NCBI GenBank assembly: GCA_003160755.1 | Contig: QEXZ01000003.1 | Span: forward strand, 17,049-32,588 | DNA length: 15,540 nt | DNA from: Methanomicrobiales archaeon | GTDB lineage: Archaea > Halobacteriota > Syntropharchaeia > Alkanophagales > Methanospirareceae | Reading direction: 5' to 3' | Shown: positions 8,836 to 15,429 of the stretch, one piece after another | Layout of the letters: each line of letters opens with the position of its first letter | Position numbering within the stretch: position 1 is the stretch's first letter | The notes under the pieces: model-generated | What the model saw: the letters and a program-made list of their open reading frames with translations, nothing else | Database searches by the model: none | What the model was told of the DNA's origin: nothing | Program-made: the position numbers and the translations under genes

Positions 8836-9807
8836 GGTTTCTACTGAAATTAAAAGAAACTATGAGTGGTTCGAGCCGGAAAAAAGTGTATTGGAGCATT
8901 CACAACAACATGAAAATATTCTGGAGATAGGTAGTGGAATGGGACGATATACAAAATTAATCCCAAGGATTGTGGGTTTGGTTTAGAGTATTCAAGACTA
9001 TTCATAGATTACTGCAAAGATAATATAGAGGGTATATTTTTAAGGGCTGACGGTTTTAATATACCTATAAAAGATAATGTATTCGATTGTGTTTTTTCTT
9101 CTGGAGTAATAGAATACTTTGATAATAATCCCATTGATATAATTAAAGAGCATGTAAGAGCATGTAAAAGGGGATGGATGGTGATTATTACTGTTCCTGC
9201 TAAGGATAATCCAGATTACCAAAGGATTAGAATGTGGCAGAAATGTTTAGCTAATGGCGAAGAGCGGGATTGGCATTATTTTGGAAGACGGATGAGTGAT
9301 AAAGAATTACAGGATTTATTAATGAAAGCGGGATTGAGAAGTATTAAGTTATTTCATTTAGGATCGCTATTGCGCGGATCTCCATTAACTATTTTAAAGT
9401 TTTTAAGATTATTTTTCTTAAAGCCATCTATCAATACTACTAAAGGTGTTATTTTAGAAGGAGTTGGAATCATCGTTCGTATTAAGTTTTTTAGGCTTCT
9501 TGCATTTGATTTTGTTTTTAAAAAGTATATAAAAACACAGGGATATTATTTATTTTCTAAAGGTGCTAAAATTATGAACTCAAAAAATCAAAATGTTAAT
9601 ATTAAAATAAGAAGCTATGATGATTTATATAAGGTATTAGCGTGTCCTAAATGCCGCAAAGATTTACACAAAAATGGAAATTACTTTTTTTGTGATTTTT
9701 GCGGTGTTAAATATCCTTTAAAGGAAGGAACCCCATTTCTAACGGTAACTGATGCCATAAAAACACTTAGGGGAGATAATTATGAAAACAATAAAACTCA
9801 ACAATAG
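8816..9807 (+). pseudogene. SAM methyltransferase with C-terminal Trm112-like zinc ribbon, split by a frameshift
   Basis: ATG 8816 follows GGTGG (8804-8808) inside the previous gene. The first 50 residues include SAM motif I (ILEIGSGMGRYTKLIP), then that frame runs into TAG 8984-8986. The protein continues in another frame from about 8965 (KDCGFGLEYSRLF) through ADGFNIPIKDNVFDCVFSSG to the stop at 9805-9807. One extra C in the CCC at 8962-8964 would restore a protein of about 330 residues. Near the end, VLACPKCRKDLHKNG followed by CDFCGVKYPL is a Cys4 Trm112-like ribbon, here fused to its enzyme rather than supplied as a separate partner. It sits between the two nonulosonate genes and overlaps neuB by 26 bp, so methylation of the sugar or its glycan is plausible. 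It could be a true pseudogene or a base-call error. Confidence 0.8.
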
Positions 9808-10861
9808 AACAATATCAGAAAAATCAAAGCCATTCATCATAGCGGAAGTAGGTGTTAACTATTACGATATCGCAAAAAAAGAGAATATTGAACCAATAGA
9901 AGCTGCAAAATTGATGATAAAAGATGCTGCAAATGCTGGTGCTGATGCAATTAAGTTTCAAACATATAAAGCGGAAAAATTAGTTTCAAAATATTCTCCT
10001 GCCTATTGGGATGTCACAAAAGAAAGCACAACGTCTCAATATGAACTCTTTAAAAAATATGATAAATTTGAGGAGGATGAATATAGCGAATTAGCAAAAT
10101 ATGCAAAAGAAAGAAAGATTATCTTTATGTCAACTCCTTTTGATAATGAAGCAGTTGATTTTTTGGATGCACTAATGCCTGTGTTTAAAATCTCCTCTTC
10201 TGATATTACAAATATTCCTTTTATAAAATATATAGCTAAAAAGCAAAAGCCAATATTTTTATCTACGGGAGCATCCACAATTGATGAAATTAAAGAGGCG
10301 GTAAGCACGATTGAAAATGAAGGAGTTAATCAAGTAGTGATTATGCACGGTATATTAAACTATCCAACAAAATACGAAGATGCTAACCTCGGAATGATAA
10401 AAGACCTTAAAAAAACGTTTCCTGATTATTTGGTTGGATATTCAGACCATACATTACCGGATTTGAGTATGTTAGTATTAACCACAACAGTTTTATTTGG
10501 TGCAAGAGTTATAGAAAAACATTTTACATTGGATAAATCCCTAAAAGGGAATGATCATTATCATTCAATGGATCCAGAAGATTTGAGAAGGTTTGTGGAT
10601 AATTTAGATTTGTTAGAAAAAATTATTGGAAAAGAAATAAAAGAACCTCTTGAGAGCGAGTCGTCTGCAAGAAAATATGCAAGAAGAAGTATTGTTGCAA
10701 AAATAGACATTTCTGGAGATACCATAATTACTGAGGATATGATAACATTTAAACGACCAGGTACAGGTATAAGCCCTAAATTTTTAGAGAAAGTTATTGG
10801 AAAAATAGCAAAAAGAGATATTGGGAAAGATAAAGTTATAGAATGGGAAGACATTGGTTGA
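9782..10861 (+). CDS. neuB: NeuB/PseI-family nonulosonic acid synthase
   Basis: A 359-residue enzyme that condenses phosphoenolpyruvate with a six-carbon amino sugar to give a nine-carbon sialic-, legionaminic- or pseudaminic-type acid. The TIM barrel has FIIAEVGVN (18-26), ADAIKFQTYKAEKL (54-67), FKISSSD (135-141), FLSTGAS (159-165), VGYSDHT (218-224), EKHFTLD (245-251) and DHYHS (258-262). A C-terminal SAF antifreeze-like domain (about 300-359: RRSIVA, ITEDMITFKRPGTGISP) closes over the partner active site in known NeuB dimers. Two differences: the usual HC before the YP strand is HG (189-190), and the HNG after VN is replaced by a longer YYDIAKKENIEP stretch, suggesting a divergent subfamily. 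ATG 9782 is set by GGGGAGAT (9770-9777). It is the last gene of the operon. Confidence 0.93.
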   Translation: MKTIKLNNRTISEKSKPFIIAEVGVNYYDIAKKENIEPIEAAKLMIKDAANAGADAIKFQTYKAEKLVSKYSPAYWDVTKESTTSQYELFKKYDKFEEDEYSELAKYAKERKIIFMSTPFDNEAVDFLDALMPVFKISSSDITNIPFIKYIAKKQKPIFLSTGASTIDEIKEAVSTIENEGVNQVVIMHGILNYPTKYEDANLGMIKDLKKTFPDYLVGYSDHTLPDLSMLVLTTTVLFGARVIEKHFTLDKSLKGNDHYHSMDPEDLRRFVDNLDLLEKIIGKEIKEPLESESSARKYARRSIVAKIDISGDTIITEDMITFKRPGTGISPKFLEKVIGKIAKRDIGKDKVIEWEDIG

Positions 10862-10887
10862 TAGGGACTCCAAAATTGCTTAACAAA

Positions 10888-12351
10888 TCAAACCTCGAAT
10901 AGCTCCTTGAAAAACATAATCTCTTCTTTTTTAACTCCTTTCAAAAGCAATAAAATCGCAGCGTAAACACCGGTACAAACTCCAATCACGATCAGAACAT
11001 TTAACGCACCTATGGGATCCCACTTAATAATCACTAATGACATTACAATTGAAGCAAAAATACTTTTCAATATAAAGCGAAAATCAATATCAAATTTAAA
11101 GTATTTGAAAGAATAAAAGGATATAAGAATTAAAGCAACTGCAAATGCAAATAATGTTGTAATCGCCGCTCCTAAAATTCCAATATAAGGAACGATAATA
11201 ATATTCAAGCCAAGATTTAATATTGCTGCTATTATCCATATCGTACCTAAAATTTTTGTTTTCTTCTCCAAAACAATTATCTGCACAATAACTGCACTTG
11301 CTCCAAACAACAAACCGCTTACAGCAACAAAGGGTGTTATCAAATATCCCTGCGATGCAATCTCGGGAGTGGATAATATCGTTAACAGAGGCTTTGATAA
11401 AAGAGATAACCCAAATACTGATGGTATTGCTAATGCCAAGAAATATTTTAATGAATACCTTAATACAGTTTTTACCTCGTTCATATTGTTTTCATCGTAA
11501 TATTTGGATAAAACAGCAGGGAGCATAAAAGAGAGCGGTGCTATGAACATGTAGATCATATTGCCCAATGTATAGCCAGGGGAATAATACCCAACAAAAG
11601 CTGTACCCAGGAATATACCAATAACATAACGGTCGCTTGAGTTTACCGCCCAGCTTGATAAGTTCCCGGGAACGGTGGGTAAGCCAAAAGCTAAATATTC
11701 TCGTATATGTGTAAATTTAGGAATTTTAATACCAATCTCTGAGATGATAAGAGAAGCCATAATTAAAAACACAAAAAAACTTGAAATTAAAAGCCCAATT
11801 ACAGCACCCAAAATCCCATAGCCAGATAAAACAAAATAAGCAACTAAGGCAACATTAAGCCAAGTCCGTATAAATGAGAATATGGAAAATCTTTTTATCT
11901 GCTGAAATGTTCTAAAAAAAGTAATAATAAGACCGTTCAAACATTCGATAAAGACGATTAATGATAATATTCTTGCAATAGTGAGGTTATTATCGAATAA
12001 ACTTGCTGCAAGTGGTTTAGAGAATAAAAAAAGTAAGAGGGATGCGATTGCACTTGTAAATAAGACAATAAAAGCGATAGAATAAAAACCTTCCTGGATT
12101 TCTTCTCGCTTTTTCGCCGCCGCCAGGAATCTAACCATTGTATATGGCAGTCCAAGCATTACAACTGCTGGTATTAAGCCAATGGTAACACCAATCAGAA
12201 TCCAGATACCGTATTCTTCGATGGGGATATTTTTTGTTAGAATTGGCAGTAAGATGATTCCACTTAAACTTACAAGTAGGTTTGTTATGCCTATTAGTCC
12301 TATTCGCTGTGTGAAGAGTTTGTGTTCGTTCAGGGTTGTGTATTTCAACAT
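10888..12351 (-). CDS. Wzx-like polysaccharide flippase (MOP superfamily)
   Basis: A 487-residue integral membrane protein with about 12-14 hydrophobic segments. It starts with a short cytoplasmic leader (MLKYTTLNEHKLFTQRIG) and the first helix NLLVSLSGIILLPILTK. Typical points for the family are IEEYGIWILI after the first helix, MVRFLAAAKKREE in the first cytoplasmic loop, LPTVPGNLSSWAVNSSDRYVIG in the middle, and GYYSPGYTLGN. Such proteins flip polyprenyl-linked oligosaccharides across the membrane, so it is the likely export step for the glycan built by the + strand genes. It is transcribed toward neuB with a 26-bp gap, and lies 71 bp downstream of the dehydrogenase gene, probably on the same transcript. 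The start is the first ATG of the frame; no strong ribosome site is visible (GAAGGA sits about 20 bases upstream). Confidence 0.9.
   Translation of the reverse strand: MLKYTTLNEHKLFTQRIGLIGITNLLVSLSGIILLPILTKNIPIEEYGIWILIGVTIGLIPAVVMLGLPYTMVRFLAAAKKREEIQEGFYSIAFIVLFTSAIASLLLFLFSKPLAASLFDNNLTIARILSLIVFIECLNGLIITFFRTFQQIKRFSIFSFIRTWLNVALVAYFVLSGYGILGAVIGLLISSFFVFLIMASLIISEIGIKIPKFTHIREYLAFGLPTVPGNLSSWAVNSSDRYVIGIFLGTAFVGYYSPGYTLGNMIYMFIAPLSFMLPAVLSKYYDENNMNEVKTVLRYSLKYFLALAIPSVFGLSLLSKPLLTILSTPEIASQGYLITPFVAVSGLLFGASAVIVQIIVLEKKTKILGTIWIIAAILNLGLNIIIVPYIGILGAAITTLFAFAVALILISFYSFKYFKFDIDFRFILKSIFASIVMSLVIIKWDPIGALNVLIVIGVCTGVYAAILLLLKGVKKEEIMFFKELFEV
10919..10932 (+). terminator. Possible T-rich terminator after neuB
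   Basis: The run TCTCTTCTTTTTT at 10920-10932, about 60 bp after the neuB stop, is a pyrimidine and T tract of the kind that ends archaeal transcripts without a hairpin. It lies inside the 3' end of the convergent flippase gene, where Lys codons would also produce it, so support is weak. No stem-loop is visible in the 26-bp gap at 10862-10887. Confidence 0.2.
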
Positions 12352-12422
12352 GCAAATCTTATTAAATCCTTCAATCTTTATTTTGATGATACTTTTTTAT
12401 TGAAATAACTCAGCCTATTCTA

Positions 12423-13661
12423 CTATAGTGCTTTGTAATAAAAACCCTCTCGCTTAGCTTCTTCTCCGTTAAACATCCCACGCACATCGATTAACACTGG
12501 TGCATTATTCATAAGCTCTTGCGTATCTTTTAAATTTATCTTCTTAAATTCTTCGTGAGCCACTGCCACAATAACACAATCCACCTTCACGTTCAAATTA
12601 TCAATTGCTTTAACACCAAACTGTTTAATTTCCTCTTTGCTCAATAAAGGATCATAACCATAAATTTTAATCCCAAATTCTTTAAGTTCCTTGAGCATTT
12701 CTCTAACTGGACTCTCCCTCGTATCCGGCACGTTCTCCTTATAGGTCAACCCCATAATCAAAACCTTAGAGCCTTTTATCACTTTACCAACTTCATTCAG
12801 ACCTTTTATTGCCATCTCGGCAACGTGTTTTGGCATATAATCATTTATCGCTCTCCCTGCTAAAATCACCTGTGGATGATAACCAAGCTCTTTCGCTTTA
12901 TAAACCAGGTAGTAAGGGTCAACGGGAATGCAGTGCCCCCCAACAAGACCAGGAGAATACCGATGAAAATTCCATTTCGTAGCGGCAGCTTCTAAAACGG
13001 ATTTCGTGTCCAAACCCATCTTATGGAATATAAGGGTTAATTCGTTCATCAATGCAATATTCAAATCTCTCTGGATATTCTCGATGACTTTTGCAGCTTC
13101 TGCTGTTCTTATATCTTTCGCTTTGTAAATATTTGTGATTAAACTATATAGCTCAGCTAAGTTTTCTGTTGTTTCTTCATCCATCCCTGCAACAATCTTC
13201 GTTATCTTATCCAGGGCATGTGCTTCATCACCCGGATTTATCCTTTCGGGAGAGTACCCGATTTTAAAATCCGCTCCGCATTTTAGTCCTGACGCACTTT
13301 CTAAGATGGGTGCAATGATCTCTTCAGTAACTCCAGGATAAATTGTGGACTCCAAGACTACAATTGCACCTTTCTTTAGATTTTTGCCTACAATTTCTGC
13401 TGCTGATTTTACATATCTCAAATCCGGCTCCTTTGATTTTGTCACTGGCGTGGGCACGCAGATTAAAGCGAAATCAGCTTGTTTTATCTTGGACGGGTCT
13501 GTGGTGAATTCTATGTTGGCTTTGTTGTTATCGTCACTCAGCTCTCTCGTCTTTTCTTCGTCTATGTCAAATCCTATTGTTTTCAAATACTTAGAGAACA
13601 CCTTCGCTAAGGGCAACCCCACATACCCTAAACCCACAACACAGACCATTTTATCTTTCAT
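12423..13661 (-). CDS. wecC: UDP-N-acetyl-D-mannosamine/glucosamine dehydrogenase (WecC-type)
   Basis: A 412-residue NAD-dependent UDP-sugar dehydrogenase, full length for the family, making a UDP-HexNAc uronic acid (UDP-ManNAcA or UDP-GlcNAcA). The N-terminal Rossmann fold shows VVGLGYVGLPLA (8-19) and IGFDID (29-34). ICVPTPV (67-73), the GYSPERINPGD loop (135-145), EAAKVIENIQRDLNIALMNE (188-207, with the conserved Lys191 and Asn), and GGHCIPVDPYYL with catalytic Cys244 follow. The C-terminal domain has MGLTYKENVPDTRESP (303-318). All catalytic positions that I can check are present. The product would add an acidic sugar to the glycan. ATG 13661 fits the Rossmann start, and a TATA-like box lies about 28 bp upstream. 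A second, broken N-terminal copy lies directly upstream (13706-13839). Confidence 0.94.
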   Translation of the reverse strand: MKDKMVCVVGLGYVGLPLAKVFSKYLKTIGFDIDEEKTRELSDDNNKANIEFTTDPSKIKQADFALICVPTPVTKSKEPDLRYVKSAAEIVGKNLKKGAIVVLESTIYPGVTEEIIAPILESASGLKCGADFKIGYSPERINPGDEAHALDKITKIVAGMDEETTENLAELYSLITNIYKAKDIRTAEAAKVIENIQRDLNIALMNELTLIFHKMGLDTKSVLEAAATKWNFHRYSPGLVGGHCIPVDPYYLVYKAKELGYHPQVILAGRAINDYMPKHVAEMAIKGLNEVGKVIKGSKVLIMGLTYKENVPDTRESPVREMLKELKEFGIKIYGYDPLLSKEEIKQFGVKAIDNLNVKVDCVIVAVAHEEFKKINLKDTQELMNNAPVLIDVRGMFNGEEAKREGFYYKAL

Positions 13662-13685
13662 TTTATTTCTTTGGCACAGGTTTCT

Positions 13686-13693
13686 TTTATAAA
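13686..13693 (-). promoter_or_regulatory. TATA-like box upstream of wecC
   Basis: On the - strand, TTTATAAA is centred about 28 bp before the wecC ATG at 13661. That spacing puts transcription start almost at the start codon, as in leaderless archaeal mRNAs, and agrees with the lack of a good ribosome site there. The box is inside a small inverted repeat (TTTCTTT, TAT, AAAGAAA, 13681-13697). Support is by position and sequence only. Confidence 0.4.
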
Positions 13694-13705
13694 GAAAAGT
13701 GTTTT

Positions 13706-13839
13706 TTAATAAAGGTTTTTGCTTGCAAAAAAAAAGTTTTTGTTTAGATCCCCTATCTTATCATCGTCTATATCAAATCCAATCGTCTTCAAATGCTTTA
13801 TCACCAAAATTAAGTTTGTTTTTAGAGGCTGTCCCACAG
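13706..13839 (-). pseudogene. N-terminal fragment of a second UDP-sugar dehydrogenase
   Basis: Read on the - strand, this stretch encodes TVGQPLKTNLI, then IKHLKTIGFDIDDDKIGDL, ending at a TAA (13706-13708) after an A/T-rich run. It aligns with residues 13-45 of the intact WecC next door (YVGLPLAKVF, SKYLKTIGFDIDEEKTREL). At the DNA level the tract around 13760-13796 is visibly close to 13557-13593 of the intact gene. Only the first beta-alpha-beta unit of the Rossmann fold survives; the GxGxxG loop is cut and all catalytic residues are absent. It is a remnant of a duplicated or replaced dehydrogenase gene, joined in the same frame to the flippase fragment upstream. Confidence 0.72.
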
Positions 13840-13840
13840 T

Positions 13841-13936
13841 TCAAAATCCCAACAAAAAGAAGCCCAGTATGTAACTCTCGACCTGCGAAGCAAGCAATAC
13901 CCCCGTATTCTCCGCGATTCTCTGGACGGTGTTCAT
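13841..13936 (-). pseudogene. N-terminal fragment of a second flippase (31 codons)
   Basis: ATG 13936, preceded by a clean AGGAGAT about seven bases upstream, opens a frame starting MNTVQRIAENTGVLLASQ and continuing SYILGFFLLGF before TGA 13841-13843. The pattern (short polar leader, KNTG/ENTG, then a hydrophobic helix ending YILGFF) is the usual N-terminus of archaeal Wzx-like flippases. It is unlike the N-terminus of the intact flippase at 12351, so it derives from a different flippase gene. After the stop the same frame continues straight into the dehydrogenase fragment, so the two are fused by deletion. The start is only 11 bp after the VapC stop. Confidence 0.65.
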
Positions 13937-13947
13937 TTGACATCTCC

Positions 13948-14358
13948 TTATATTAGCTTCACATTCCTCTTCGACTTTACTTTCTCATATAACTTTCCAT
14001 CTGTAGTTAGAAGAGGTACCTTTTCCCTTTCTGAAGCGGCTATGAAAAGAGAACCGTATATCGTAATTTTATCGGCAATCGCAATTTCAAAAGCATCTTC
14101 GATTAGTTCCTTTGCACTGACAACCTCACATGCACCAACAATAAAATCTATGCCCTTTCTCAGCGCCTTTAATGCAACCTCCTGTGATTCGTTGAAGAAC
14201 ACCACCCTCTTCCATGCAACATTTGCCACTTCTGCAATTGCAAGATCAACAGTTATCAATTTGTAATTCGCTGCAACTCTTTCAGCCCTCTCAGAAGATT
14301 CTTCTTTAAAAAATATCGCTACAATAACACTTGAATCAAGGATTACTCTATCTGGCAT
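13948..14358 (-). CDS. vapC: PIN-domain protein, VapC-like toxin with one expected catalytic Asp changed to Gly
   Basis: A 136-residue single PIN domain, the ribonuclease fold of VapC toxins, which cut tRNA or rRNA and are held inactive by a paired antitoxin. LDSSVIVAIFFKE (7-19) carries the first Asp (Asp8), DLAIAEVANVAWK (38-50) the conserved Glu43, and LLTTDGKLYEK (116-126) the last Asp120. At the third position, where the family shows IYDSL/YDALY, this protein reads TIYGSLFIAAS: Gly102 replaces Asp, one base change (GAT to GGT). Activity may be lost or weakened. ATG 14358 follows GAGAGGAT. The start overlaps the tail of a VapB-like ORF by 11 bp, and a DUF104 antitoxin gene lies about 95 bp upstream. 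Confidence 0.85.
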   Translation of the reverse strand: MPDRVILDSSVIVAIFFKEESSERAERVAANYKLITVDLAIAEVANVAWKRVVFFNESQEVALKALRKGIDFIVGACEVVSAKELIEDAFEIAIADKITIYGSLFIAASEREKVPLLTTDGKLYEKVKSKRNVKLI

Positions 14359-14398
14359 CTCTATCCTCTCTTATTAGTTCAGCAGCACTCACCTCCAT
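14348..14398 (-). pseudogene. C-terminal tail of a VapB-like antitoxin
   Basis: A 16-codon frame (MEVSAAELIREDRDAR) ends at TAG 14348-14350, overlapping the VapC start by 11 bp. Archaeal VapB antitoxins commonly end in an IREDRDxR-type tail and overlap their vapC in this way. The same frame continues only five codons further upstream before two adjacent stops. The DNA-binding N-terminal part is therefore missing and the cognate antitoxin appears deleted. It is too short to be called certain. Confidence 0.45.
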
Positions 14399-14453
14399 CT
14401 TATTGCTTTTTTCTCATTATATTATGGACTGGGATTGCTGCTGAGATCATCTC

Positions 14454-14705
14454 TCACCCCTCATTCAAAATATCCTTCATCGCATCCTTAATCCTTACAA
14501 AGATATTAGGAAAATATCGCTCTAAGAACTCTTCAGGAGTATTTTGAAGTCTATTTGCTTCCAGCATATCACCCGAATCCGGAACTTCTATTTCTATCGC
14601 CCCGAACAAAGTTTCTATCTCAACTTCCTCACCTTCCTCCAGCCCTAATTCATCCAAATGTTTTAGTACCTTGTCCTCATATCTCGCTTTCGCTCTTATG
14701 CCCAT
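14454..14705 (-). CDS. DUF104 (AF2212-like) antitoxin
   Basis: An 83-residue protein from ATG 14705. The first 30 residues match DUF104: RAKARYEDKVLKHLDELGLEEGEEVEIE, with the ARYED.VLK.L...L.EGE.VEIE pattern as in AF2212-type small antitoxins. The C-terminal half (ANRLQNTPEEFLERYFPN, then VRIKDAMKDIL) looks helical and may contact a toxin. Longer starts are possible in the frame (ATG 14711, and one at 14795), but the extra residues do not fit the family, and GGTGAT six bases upstream favours 14705. The gene precedes vapC on the same strand with about 95 bp between, so it could neutralise that PIN protein, although the remnant VapB tail suggests another original partner. Confidence 0.8.
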   Translation of the reverse strand: MGIRAKARYEDKVLKHLDELGLEEGEEVEIETLFGAIEIEVPDSGDMLEANRLQNTPEEFLERYFPNIFVRIKDAMKDILNEG

Positions 14706-14722
14706 ATTCATCACCAGGACTA

Positions 14723-14730
14723 CTTTTATA
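14723..14730 (-). promoter_or_regulatory. TATA-like box upstream of the DUF104 gene
   Basis: TATAAAAG on the - strand, preceded by GGAAC as a possible BRE, lies about 22 bp from the ATG at 14705. The spacing is slightly short for a leaderless transcript but within reach. Any transcript from here would cover both the antitoxin and vapC. Confidence 0.35.
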
Positions 14731-14854
14731 GTTCCGGCTTTGAATGCTTGACGCCAGAAGGTGAAGAAAACAAAGAATTTGATGCTATGGTTCAACTTCT
14801 GTATCGTTCGTTAATTCCGCGTCCGCTCGTTAAAACTTATATGCTATCGCGAGA

Positions 14855-14878
14855 CTCTACGGCTCTACGGCTCTGCGG
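14855..14878. repeat. Three tandem copies of an 8-bp unit
   Basis: CTCTACGG occurs at 14855-14862 and 14863-14870, with a third copy changed at one base (CTCTGCGG) at 14871-14878. It lies in the gene-free stretch 14796-14974 between the DUF104 gene and the recombinase remnant, in which I see no other gene or site. Too short for a function to be assigned. Confidence 0.6.
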
Positions 14879-14974
14879 GGCTGCTTCTGAGTTATCGTGA
14901 CGCCAATGGGTTTGACAAGCCTGCAAATCCAACCGATAAAATTGGTTATCTCTTTGCGATTCCTCATAAATGGA

Positions 14975-15387
14975 TCAATGCCAGAGTTGGCGAAACTGAT
15001 TCCTCACGCCTGTCTTTCCACGCACCACTGCTATCGCTCCATACCGGTCAAAATCTATGTCCCGGACCTTGATGAGGCTTCCGATTTCTCCTACTCGAAA
15101 ACCTCCTTCGTAAAGCATCGCTATTATTGCCCTGTCCCTTAAATTCTCCGCTGCATCTATCATTGCCGATGTCTCGTGCTCCGTAAGAATGTCATCAGGT
15201 AATTTCCTTGGCTTCCTCAAACTTATCCAATCTACTTCTTCACGCTTCCCCTATCCCTCGCGCAATTTTGTGGCTGACAAATTCCAGTATCAGCCCCTTA
15301 TCTCCACCGCTCAATGATGATTTGCGTGCCCTCTCCCCTCTCTTCGGCACGTTCCACCTTCTTCTTGTAATTATGTATATCTTCCAT
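14975..15387 (-). pseudogene. Decayed tyrosine recombinase (XerA/phage-integrase type)
   Basis: Three pieces on the - strand lie in the order expected for an archaeal integrase. First, 15387-15298 gives MEDIHNYKKKVERAEERG, an integrase start, ending at a stop. Second, in another frame around 15316-15240, comes GLILEFVSHKIARGIGEA, the first helix of the SAM-like core-binding domain. Third, about 15241-14975, comes EEVDWISLRKPRKLPDD, then LTEHE, RDRAIIAMLYEGGFRVGEIGSL (with the catalytic Arg of the ARxGE box), DIDFDRYGAIAVVRGKTGVR, then loss of similarity before TGA 14975-14977. About 50-60 residues of the core domain are missing between the second and third pieces. The HxxR and Tyr nucleophile are gone. 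It lies 43 bp from the tRNA-Asn gene, the usual position for an integrase of a tRNA-inserted element. Confidence 0.75.
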
Positions 15388-15390
15388 ACA

Positions 15391-15405
15391 CTCACAAATT
15401 GTGAG
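15391..15405. promoter_or_regulatory. Perfect 7-bp inverted repeat (possible operator or recombinase site)
   Basis: CTCACAA, one base A, TTGTGAG. The palindrome lies just upstream of the recombinase start (15387, - strand) and 25 bp downstream of the tRNA-Asn 3' end. Its place fits an operator for the recombinase gene or an arm of an attachment site. Nothing else in the sequence decides between these. Confidence 0.4.
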
Positions 15406-15429
15406 AGGGGACTTAAACATTTGCATTTA

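Noticed and set aside
9148..9167. Tandem GAGCATGTAA repeat
   Set aside because: Two 10-bp copies lie inside the second methyltransferase coding frame and give different residues of a conserved region; likely chance.
11958..12355. Alternative-frame ORFs on the - strand within the flippase gene
   Set aside because: They overlap the intact flippase and show no family features.
13135..13692. Open frames on the + strand across wecC
   Set aside because: They are antisense to a full-length, motif-complete dehydrogenase.
13681..13697. TTTCTTT-TAT-AAAGAAA inverted repeat as a terminator
   Set aside because: A/T-only weak stem that coincides with a well-placed TATA box for wecC; the promoter reading is preferred.
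14897..15142. ORF on the + strand opposite the recombinase
   Set aside because: It is the antisense shadow of the recombinase remnant, whose - strand reading has clear family motifs.
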